64,000 nt of DNA from Odontesthes bonariensis (lineage: Eukaryota > Chordata > Actinopteri > Atheriniformes > Atherinopsidae). The notes beneath the pieces were generated by a model, which was not told the DNA's origin, searched no databases, and saw only the letters and a list, made by a program, of their open reading frames with translations. Below, piece by piece: positions 36,401 to 48,156 of this stretch (position 1 is the stretch's first letter; each line of letters opens with the position of its first letter). The translations under genes and the position numbers were made by a program. The stretch is taken from assembly GCF_027942865.1 (NCBI RefSeq), contig NC_134517.1:15715775-15779774 (forward strand), written 5' to 3'.

Positions 36401-39400
36401 ACCAGGAGATTCCTCATCCTGCTGAGGAGGAGAGAAAGTGAAGAAGATGTCAGTTGACCTGCAGAACCCCTTTTACAGTAATACACGTTTATGGCATTTT
36501 GGGTGACAGGATGAAACCATGAGAAAATGGTGAAAAAACGCACAAACACAAAAGCAAATTGCTTTAGAATCATTCTGCGAAGCTACGCAGGCCAACAAAG
36601 TCAGCATGAGCAGTGAAACGTAAAACTGGCTTAAAGTCTTTTGAAATGAAACCACACACGGTTAGAAACTGTATTCCGGACACACAGCCCAAACACAAAC
36701 ATGCTATGACTCGAGTTACACATCAGCACTCACCTTTTCAGTCAAGCACCACAGCTCGACTCAGTCGAGCCTCGACTTTCTACTCAACACACTTGTGCTC
36801 GGTGTTGCCTCATGCCCTGTGGTACAACTCCCACATCTATTGTATTCTAATAGACAATGTCCTGTGACTCACAGGATCATAAACTATTGGTGGGGAGGAC
36901 CTCTTTGGTACAGCTCTGCTTGAAATTCATCCAATCTCCTCCCATCGTGCTTCTGGAGACCTCCCCCTTTAACTTCTGACATGGCACTGGACATGCAGTG
37001 ATATCTGTGCAACTTTTTTCCAGTGATCTGGGACAGTGTTTGTCTGCTGCACACGTCAATGTTGCTTTCAACTGAAAACTGTACAATTTAGGGAAAACAC
37101 TGCGAAGGCAAAGTGACTCAGATCGGACACTCTTGTATTGCTGAGAGCGTTAAACCAAGGGACAGTAGTGGCTCCGCAGACACGTAACTGGACATCCTGA
37201 GTGGGGTTTCCTGCTTTCTGGGACATCACATCCTAATAGAAATCCCCAACAGACTGCTCATTCACTTATTCACAATGCAAACAAGTTTTTCACACTGTTT
37301 AAAATCTGACAAAGGTGGTTGATACTTTTCTGTCTAAAGAAGAGCATTTCTATTATATAAATGGTTGCCTGGGAAAGCTCCTCATACACTAGGATTGTTT
37401 GTGTGAGTGTAGCTATGGCTAACTGATTTCAGCTTTGAAAATGTGCAACAGCACGGACTGGTTGACTTGCAGAAAGTAGGGAATACAGCAGCTCAGTGAA
37501 ATCCCCAATCGCTTGATGAATGATTTTCCTTGTTTGTTCGCTCACGTTTACATTTGTAGGTCATATTACAGTATTAAGGAGGGTCCACACAGAGGGTGTC
37601 TGTCGAGCTCCTTGAGACTACGACTAAGTTTTTTTTGCAGCTGAGGGAGGCCATTGCAGTTGTGAAGAGCCTTTGTGAGGTTTGTTTAGGCGCCCTGAAT
37701 CCAGGCGTCCCAGCAGATCACTGCATTACAACAAGATGAACAGGATCGCTATGAGCTTTAACTTTAGATCTCAAAGTCTGTTTACATTTGTTAGGAGGTA
37801 GTGCGCAACCTCATGTGATGTGACTTGAAGCTGAGCTCAGTACTTTACTTTAATCCTAGAAAAAATGGATAAGTGGAATTTAAAGGAATGAGCACTGTAG
37901 CTGCCAATGCTTCAGGGCTATATATTAGTTGCTAATAGTTGAAAAAGCTGAACCTGCCTTTAAACTCCCGGCGGGCAAATTGCATTGTGGGTCATGAAGG
38001 TGGAGGGTTTTGATGATGGACTAAAAGTATGGATGCACCGATCGATTGGTTGGCTATTGGATGCAGCCGATTTCAGCTTGACCAGCTCTGACCAGTGACC
38101 AGATAACAGCGCAGTTTATTGTTTTTTTTTTCTATTTTTTCCAACATCTTTTTTTTTTTCAGCAAACACAAGGTGCACACAGAACAGAGAAATACTTTTG
38201 TTGTTGATGTTTACTGACCACTACATGCACACATTGCACAGAGACAGCCACAGTAAGTAATTAAAACAACCTGAAGGCAACTTGATCCATTCCACTGTTT
38301 TTAATTCATTCAATGGAACTGAATTGAACATGTGTTTTTGAATAATCAGTTCCACGGATTCAGTTTGTTTAGTCACTGGCTCTGATGCCGCTGACCAAAC
38401 AAATATTGCATTATCATCTGGTTCATCGATTTTCATTTGCAAAAGTACAAATAAAGCTTTTTTTTCTGTATCTATTTAAGTTTTAAAAATATATATGTTT
38501 ATCCTATTCTTAGATGCAGTTTTATATTTTGAGTGAAAAATAAGAAAAAGTTTAAGGACCTGTAGTCGGGTGCATCGACAGGAATACACTGTAATTCCTT
38601 TCCTGTATTGTTTTCTGGATTTTGAACAAATACCTTTATCCAGGATCTCCAGTGACAAAGAGACAAGGCCCTGTAGACTGGTGCAGTTTCAGAGAAAATA
38701 CAGTATAAGATATTTATGTTTCGTAGTTTTTTTTTTTTTTATAGCTGAATGAAATTAACAGTTCTAATATAAACTGAAAAACCATGGGTTGGACCTTAGT
38801 AGAAGAAACAAAATATTGAATCCGCCAAGAAAATTCCAACTGCTGCATCCGTATGTAAAAGGGATGATGTAGTTTGACTGTAGTTTGACTGCCTCACCTT
38901 TGATCCCTTTTCTTTTTTTATGAGTCAGAAAATGCGATAGGAGTTAAGTGCTAAATTTTATACTCACTATCATAATTACTGACAGGGAGTCTAAAAGACT
39001 GCATCGCATACTCATACCACATTCTGAACAGCAGTAACAAACTGAAGCCCACAGCCACAAATGGCCCACTAACACCTTTGTAAAAAAAAACATTCCCAGC
39101 AGTGCAGTTTGGCCTTCTGACCAATGCAGCTTCATCATAAAACTACGTGGGAACAATGCAGTGCAGATTTATGTCTCCGTGTGAGAGGAGCCTTAAGTAT
39201 GCACACTGAGACTGATCAAAGTGAAAAGTTGACATGTCCATCATATTCTTCTTTTCCTCAGAGTAGAGCTGCAACATGATCCCATGACCAAAGTTCTGGG
39301 AATTCTCGTGTTGATTCTCAAGGAAACTTACTCTTTCAAAACTGCTGATGCTTCCCATGCTTCCCAAGCGGCCTCGCATTCGGCTGGCACCCTGGTGACA

Positions 39401-41042
39401 GAGATGATGATACAACTTGTAACAAGTTGCAAAAAAAAACAAACACGTAAATAAAACACATGATTAAAGCAGTTTTGCATGCCTGCTTTTTCTTTTATTG
39501 GAAAAAGATGAACAGTTGGCATTGCCAGTGTGATGCTAAGAGATTGACAATAAACAGGAAAGTCCTGAGTGGCAAGACGTTAAAGGAGGCAGATGTTTTC
39601 AGACTTGATAACATTAACAGTATCACTGTTCAGCTAAGTCTGAGATAATAATAGATGTCTGAAGAGATCTCAGATTGCCTGGATCCCTCCACTAAGGAAT
39701 TATTCTGCTGCCTCACTGGCAGATATGGGTCAATCCAAATCCCCTGGATGATAGTGACACAGATACAGGAACCAATACAAAGACTGAGCGGGGAGACAAA
39801 TAGGTGCACAGCGCAGTGGTTATTTTCAGTCAGGGGTGGAGAAATAAGGGACAGGCATACATTTATACGAAGAGAATGGCCTTGATAACACGAGCAGGAA
39901 ATTTAGCAAAGATAAAGTAGGGACCAATTTGGTAACATGTTGGGAAAAAGAAAAGAAAAAAAACACCTCTCTATTCAGACCGACCTTTGCAATGATGTTC
40001 TCCAGAGAACTGGTAAGGGATGTGCGAGCCTTATTCTTGAGAATATCAAGTTTGAAGCGACTGCTGGTGGCTACTGCGTCTCCCGCGGACGAGCCAGTTG
40101 ATGCATTCTGTTAAAGAAAAGCAACAACGGACATAGGAGAACAACGGTGAGGCTTGCAATGACTGTCCCCGAAAAAGGGTAGCAGACCACGTGTCTAAAA
40201 CTGTAAAAAAAAATAATAAATCATTAAAAAACAGCCTCCAGGTGCAGGCTGCTCACAACAGAAGAGGAACTGTTGCTGAAGTTCTTCCATCTGGGTGAAA
40301 ATATTCAACTAAAACAAGCCCCTCAGGCTAGACCGTTCTAAAGTAATAAATACAAACCTTTCAAACTTAAAATGTCATTTCTCCTGAGCAGCTTATAAAA
40401 TGTAAAAGAAGTTCCGCTAAAGCAATAGGCAATAATGCAGAAGGCACATTGCATTTTCAGATTATCAATCATGAATCCAGTGGACTTGTCCATTTAACAA
40501 TATTGCTGTTTCAACACAGAAATGCCAAAGAAAATCTCCAAAAAACAAGCCCCTTGAAGAAATGGGTCAACTTTGCAAGCAGTTACCTGAGGGGCCTCTC
40601 CAATGTGGAGGTGGGATTTTTGTTTGATTTCACACAGCTGTCTCAGATGGAAAATCACCAGCTGATTCTCTTCTTGGTCCGACCCGGGCTTCAGTCTCTG
40701 CAGAAGCACACGCACTTAAAAATCAATACGGGAAAACTGCGCTCAGAAATAGAAGCAGCAGCGCTAAAAAAATAAAAAATTAAAATAAATAAACAGCTCA
40801 TAACAAGAGAGACTGTTCACGTGTCACTTGTGTTGCCAGCAGAAAGTGCGCTTTGTTTAAGAGTCGCCAAACCTTACTTGAACTCGCTCAAAAATGTCTG
40901 CCTGCTCATTGTCGGTCAACTGGGACAGATATTTTTGGATGGTCAGCTTTGCTCTAGGTGGGTAGAGACCTGGGAGCAGAATATAAATTCTCAGAAACAG
41001 ACCAAGCATCAGCGCATTCATGAGTAAGGCCAAAGAGAAGCG

Positions 41043-41076
<34 letters not shown>

Positions 41077-44000
41077 CTTGGCTTACCCTCAATTCTCTCG
41101 CAGAGCTTGTGCAGGTCATGCATGGGGCAGGCTTCACAGAGCTGGATCGGGGTCTTGTTACTTTGTAAGGCTGCCGCGGTGGAGAAGGCCTGCTTCAGGG
41201 TCAGCATCACCTCGTCAACCTGACACACAAAAGCGGGCGCATGCACAGACATATAGACCAGCTCTATATCTTTTGCACTCGAGTTAAGTCAGTTTTCACT
41301 TGCCGTGCAACTCACCAAGGATTCGCTGGCACACTGAAAAACGTAGCACATGTACTGACTGGGACCAGAGTCTGATTGGTCCCGACAGATGAACCCGAAA
41401 TGGTCGGTTTGCCTAACACCCTGTTAAGTCAATAACAAGACAAACAGCAGAGTAGACAGCGCAGAGGAGGGTGAGAATACTTTTGGATCTTTGTGCTCGG
41501 TTTAGAATTACAAATCAATATTAACATAGCTGCAGCTAAGTGTGGCACATGACACCATAATGGCTCCGCACGTTTCCTATTTCCAGTTCATCAGTAAAAA
41601 AAAAAAAACAACACCACTAGACATCGCGTCATCTTTATGCAGAGTAGCTTTAAATGTTGCTACATTACTAGTAAAGATGTAATTTGCGATCAATTTACAG
41701 ATGAAACATCCCGCCGTACGGCAAATGTATGTTTGACGTCTGAATATGTAATACATTAAAGCTGCTCTGAGTTTATGCTCTTTCTAGGCCTGCAGCAGAG
41801 ACGCAAGGCTTTCGGTGTAAATACAGCAAGTAAAAAATTAGGCCAACCTGACAGCATGATGAGATTTCTTTGAAGTTTTTCTCCAGCACCACTGTTTTAC
41901 TATCAGGACTTATGAGGTTCACCTCAAAACGTCCAACCTGTGACACACAAAAGAATACGCTCACACACAGACTCAAAGGCATACAGACAACCCACCGGCA
42001 TAAATACATCCACGCACGCTCCAAATCAAGGCCACAGCAATGATTTTTCCCATAATTGACTGCTGTGCAGGGTATCATATTGAGTGTTGCGCTCTAGTTT
42101 TTTTTAAATTAGCCACATGAGGAAATGGGCACAGTGCGTGAGGAGTGGCAGCTGGCTCACGCCACCGCCCGAAGGTTTTTTTTTAATAAAGCATCACGTT
42201 ACACAGGAGTTACAGCCTTAAATTTCTGCAGAAGCTACAGGGGACTGAGCAAGTTACAGCTGCCAGTCACACGCAGCCTGAATGCGGCGAGCTTAGATGA
42301 CAAGCAGGAATTTGGTTTTCTTGCGCCACAGGTGGAAACAAGTTCTTTCAAAGAAATTCTGACACACTCATTCATCACACTGCAGAGAAAGTATATTTAG
42401 AGTGGAATATACCCAGAGATATTAAACATATTGCTGCTACTGCATGCTGATCAAGATTAAAAGAATCCTGTTGTAGTCGCTCCTCCTTTTTTCTGGATAA
42501 CACAACCATTAGCACTCCCCATAGAAACTCAACTCTACCTGGAAGAGCATTGTGCGGTTCTTGTCTGAGTCAGACGGCTGAACGTTGTTTGGTGCGCTGG
42601 CGTGTCTGCGACGCGTGGGACCCCTGATGCCAGCTTCCCCCGGCTTCCTCTGCAGACTTCCTGCCAGGCTGCTGCAGCGTGTGCGGAACTCCTGCGGCTC
42701 CTCAAATCCAGAGTCCTCCAGGATGCACTCCGGGAAGGCTCCTCTGAGACTGGCACCGCTGGGAACACCTTTACCTGGACCAGACAGCAGAAAAGGCATG
42801 CTTGTCTTATTTGGCGAGTCAAATCGCAGAAACGCGTAGAGCTGTTTCTGGAGATGTTTTATATTCAAATCTAGGTCTTTAGACATTACTCTTATATGTT
42901 TGTGCACATCAGATTGGTTAAATAATTGCTTGACCTTGCACTTTTCTGACTATTTGACACTGGAACTTGAAACTAACAGCTACTAAATTTCCTTTTCTTT
43001 TCTTTTCTTTAGTCAATCAATCCATCCATCCATCCATCATCTTCCGCTGGTCCGGGGATCGGGTCGCGGGGGCAGCAGCTTGAGCAAAGAGACCCAGACG
43101 TCCCTGTCCCCGGCCACTTCCTCCAGCTCTTCTGGGGGGACCCCGAGGCGTTCCCAGGCCAGCCGAGAGACATAGTCTCTCCAACGTGTCCTGGGTCTTC
43201 CCCGGGGCCTCCTCCCAGTGGGACGGGCCCGGAACACCTCACCGGGGAGGCGTCCAGGAGGCATTCTCACTAGATGCCCGAGCCACCTCATCTGACTCCT
43301 CTCGATGCGGAGGAGCAGCGGTTCTACTCCGAGCCCCTCCCGGATGACCGAGCTTCTCACCCTATCTCTAAGGGAGAGCCCAGACACCCTGCGGAGGAAA
43401 CTCATTTCGGCCGCTTGTATTCGCGATCTCGTTCTTTCGGTCACTACCCACAGCTCGTGACCATAGGTGAGGGTAAGAACATAGACTGACCGGTAAATCG
43501 AGAGCTTCGCCTTCTGGCTCAGCTCCTTCTTCACCACAACGGGCCGGTGCAGAGCCCGCATCACTGCAGACGCCGCACCGATCCGTCTGTCAATCTCCTG
43601 CTCCATTCGTCCCTCACTCGTGAACAAGACCCCGAGATACTTGAACTCCTCCACTTGGGGAAGGATCTCATTCCCGACCCGGAGAGGGCATTCCACCCTT
43701 TTCCGGCCGAGGACCATGGTCTCGGATTTGGAGGTGCTGATTCTCATCCCAGCCGCTTCACACTCGGCTGCGAACCGCTCCAGTGAGAGCTGAAGGTCAC
43801 GGCCTGAGGACGCCAACAGAACCAAATCGTCCGCAAAAAGCAGAGACCCGATTCTGAGGTCGCCAAACCGGACCCCCTCAACGCCCTGGCTGCGCCTAGA
43901 AATTCTGTCCATAAAAATTATGAACAGAATCGGTGACAAAGGGCAGCCCTGACGGAGTCCAACCCTCACAGGAAACATGTCCGACTTACTGCCGGCAATG

Positions 44001-47000
44001 CGGACCAAACTCTGACACCGGTCATACAGGGACCGAACAGCCTGTATCAAAGAGTCCGGCACTCCATACTCCCGGAGCACCCCCCACAAGAGTCCCCGAG
44101 GGACACGGTCGAACGCCTTCTCCAAGTCCACAAAACACATGTAGACCGGTTGGGCGAACTCCCATGCACCCTCCAGGATCCTGCGGAGGGTATAGAGCTG
44201 GTCCACTGTTCCACGGCCAGGACGAAAACCACACTGCACCTCCTGAATCCGAGATTCGACTATCCGTCGGATCCTCCTCTCCAGTACCCCCGAATAGACC
44301 TTACCAGGGAGGCTGAGGAGTGTGAGTTTTTTGACCACCTCGGCAACCTCAGCCCCAGAGATGGGAGGTCCCACGTCCGAGCTCCCCAACTCTGCTTCCT
44401 CATCGGAAGGCGTGTCGGTAGGATTGAGGAGGCCCTCGAAGTATTCCCCCCACCGACTCACGACGTCCCTAGTAGAAGTCAGCAGAGCCCCGCCCTCACC
44501 ATACACGGTGTTGACGGTGCACCGCTTCCCCCCCCTGAGCCGCCGGATGGCAGACCAGAATCTCCTCGAGGCCGTCCGGAAGTCGTTCTCCATAGCCTCC
44601 CCGAACTCCTCCCAAGCCCGAGTTTTTGCCTCAGCAACCGCCGAGGCTGCGTTCCGCTTGGCCTGTCGGTACCCATCAGCTGCTTCCAGAGTCCCACTGG
44701 CCAAAAAGGCCCGATAGGACTCCTTCTTCAGCTTGACGGCTTCCCTCACCACTGGTGTCCACCAGCGGGTTCGGGGATTGCCGCCACGACAGGCACCGAC
44801 CACCTTACGGCCACAGCTCCGGTCGGCCGCCTCAACAATGGAGGCACGGAACATGGCCCATTCGGGCTCAATGTCCCCCACCTCCCTCGGGACATGGTTG
44901 AAGCTCTGCCGGAGGTGGGAGTTGAAACTTCTCCTTACAGGGGATTCCGCCAGCCGTTCCCAACAGACCCTCACAATACGTTTGGGCCTGCCAGGTCTGA
45001 CCGGCTTCCTCCCCCACCAGCGGAGCCAACTCACCACCAGGTGGTGATCAGTTGACAGCTCCGCCCCTCTCTTCACCCGAGTGTCCAGGACATACGGCCG
45101 CAAGTCCGACGATACAACCACAAAGTCGATCATCGAGCTGCGGCCTAGGGTGTCCTGGTGCCAAGTGCACATATGGACACCCTTATGCCTGAACATGGTG
45201 TTCGTTATGGACAGTCCGTGACGAGCACAGAAGTCCAACAACAAAACACCACTCTGATTCAGATCGGGGGGGCCGTTCCTCCCAATCACGCCCCTCCAGG
45301 TCTCACTGTCATTGCCCACGTGAGCATTGAAGTCTCCCAGCAGGACGAGGGAGTCTTCTTTAGTCAACATTATCTTATTCTAATTTGTTTAGTCTGGAAG
45401 GTCTCATTGTGATACAAGACATCTTCTTCCAGGTAATCCTGTGGGGTCTTCTTAGTAGAGACCTTGACACACAATAAAATCTCAAACTATGATGAGAGAC
45501 AATTAACATCATGAACGTGGTCGTTAATGTTCTTGCCAATGCAAATAAGGCAACAGAGAAATGGCAGAAAACTGGGAACTTTGTAAAAATCGCCTGCATT
45601 CATTTACACTTTGAACCTGATACATTCAAACATGATAATCAAGGAATCTGCTTGATGCCTTTACCTCCACCTGCATTTGTGTCCTCCACTCCAGGACCTT
45701 CGGGGTCCTCCAAATCTTTATTCAGAGCGGTGGACAGCGGGTCTCCTTCTTCCCCCATGAGGAACTCCACAGGGGCGCTCTCCGTGGACCCTCGCTGCCC
45801 ATTTAGCAGTCGTAGGCGCTTACGTTCAATCTCATGCTGACGAAACTTGTCAACACAGTCGTCGATGAGGGTGGATGGAGCCTTCTTGTGGCCAACCATC
45901 ACCTGGATTTTTTTTTTTTTAATCCAACATTAATAATTGAAAGGCTTTAACAGGTAAAAACTAGGGATGCACCGATATCGATACTGGTATCGGGCCGATA
46001 CTATTTTAATATACTCGTACTCGTTAAAGTTAACCGATACCATGAACCGATACCAATTTATTGCATGAACACCGCGATCAGAGGGTGGCTTGTCATTTTT
46101 GTTGTATTTTTTGAGATTGGCGGCTAGGGGAGATGCCGAGCTAATCAGGAACAGTGTGGTTAGGCTAGTGAGATCGAAACCTGTCTTCCAATTCATTGCA
46201 TTTTTTTGTGGTAGAAGTATCGGCAAGTAATCAGATCCAAGTATCGGTATCGTATCGGTTTGAAAAAAAGTGGTATCACTGCATCCCTAGTAAAAACAAA
46301 CAGTAGTTTAAAGAGACTAATGTTCACCTTTCCACAGTAAAGCACTTCAAATTTCTGCGAGTTGTAGAAGGCCTCATCCGCCTCCTGTTTAGGCTTGGCA
46401 TCTTCCTTCAAGGCTGATTTGGACACATGGCGAATACTACTAATTACCTCTGGGACCTGTGAGTCAGAACAGGGGAATGAAGGAATAATCGAGACAATGA
46501 GCAGCTCAGCCAACAAATAAACAACACAAGTACCACCACAGAGAAATGAGCTAAATATGCAGTATCAGCAAAATGTTTGGAATGTTCCCATTCAAAACAT
46601 ATGCAGTAACTATCCATAAAAAAACAAGTACAAAGTAGCTGCAGCGTGCTGTGGATGACCTCTCATATATAAAAAAAAAGTCCATCACATCAATACAGTT
46701 ACTCTGGACATAATTGTTGACTGAACGCATTAAACAAATAAAACCATGTTTAGATGGCAGTTCCAGAAAAACCCCAGAAATGATTGGAAAATTTTTTTAA
46801 CATAAGTGAGTCAGCTGCAGACAGACCAAACACCATAATGGTGTCAGAAGTAGGTAAGAAGCCAGAGAAATGCCTAGGCGTTACAGAAGTGGGGGAAAAA
46901 AAAAAAAGAAATGAGAGACTTCAAGGTGAACCCGTTTAAGCCACACTGTATCAGGTGCTCAAACTGTTGCAGGAACAGCCTGTGCCACCAAAGCGGATCG

Positions 47001-48106
47001 TATTTCTTGGATGAATGAATCAAGGAAAGATGCTAAACCAAACACAAAAGCTCTTAAAGAATACTTGGTAATGTGAAGCAAGTCAATCCTACAAGCTTGG
47101 GAGGTATTTACAAATGAAACAGATGGGAAAGGCTTAAAATCAGTTGGCAATGAATTATTGTTCTGGTAAAATTTTTGGCCAACGGACACAAAGTTCCATC
47201 TCTCTTGAAGGTCAGAGGGACTTGAACCATAGCCACAGCAAAGCTTATCCAAATATTGTGTTTAAGCAACAGTGAATACTAAATCATTTAATGGCCCCAA
47301 ACACTGAACACATCCACAGAACCAGATAAGAGCTGCATGCAGGCTGTTGAGTAAAGACGCTTAGAATGTACACTGGGGAGGACAGTTAGGTAATAAAATG
47401 CTTCAGAGGTGTGATCCGTACAACAGGGAAGAAAAACAGGAGGGGAAAAGTTGTGAATGAAATAAAAAATCCTGATAAAGTCAGTCCCTGCTTTACATAC
47501 AAGTGACAGATAGTGCCGTGCGATATTACGATATATGTCGCAGTGCGATATAAAAATGTCCACCGTACGATATAGCCCTCTATTGTTCATATTGTTTTTT
47601 GTTTTTTTTAAGAAAATGACACGTTGTCTGAACAATGAATGAAGGCTAAATGTAACTGCAGCAGCGCTACTACTTTGCATTTTTATGTCACCCGCAAAGA
47701 CTCATTTACGGCAGTGCTATGGGAGCATGGGTACAAACAACAACAGAGGCGGAAAGCTTGGCGGAGAGCACGTTGGAAAACACAATGGAAACAGAACCCA
47801 GAGAGGAATTAGTGCGGAAAAGTCGGAACCGAAATTCCATAGTGTGGTTTTGGTTTGGATTTAAAAAGTCAGACAGCGACCAGACAACACGTCTAATCGG
47901 TTCTGTCACTTAAAGACACGACATGAAGAGCAGTACAGAGACAGCATAAAGACGCGACAAACTACCTCAAAACCACAAATGAAGAAAAAAACACACCAAA
48001 ACGAGCCTGAACGAATCGCTGACCAAAGGCATCCCCTATGACAAGCAGTCCCGCAGACACCGAAAAATCACAGACGCCATTGCCATTCAAAAATTCAGAA
48101 ATTACC

Positions 48107-48156
<50 letters not shown>

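Noticed and set aside
44150-45055. 301-codon plus-strand open frame
   Set aside because: It is exactly antisense to the RTE LINE polyprotein; GC-rich coding DNA gives long shadow frames.
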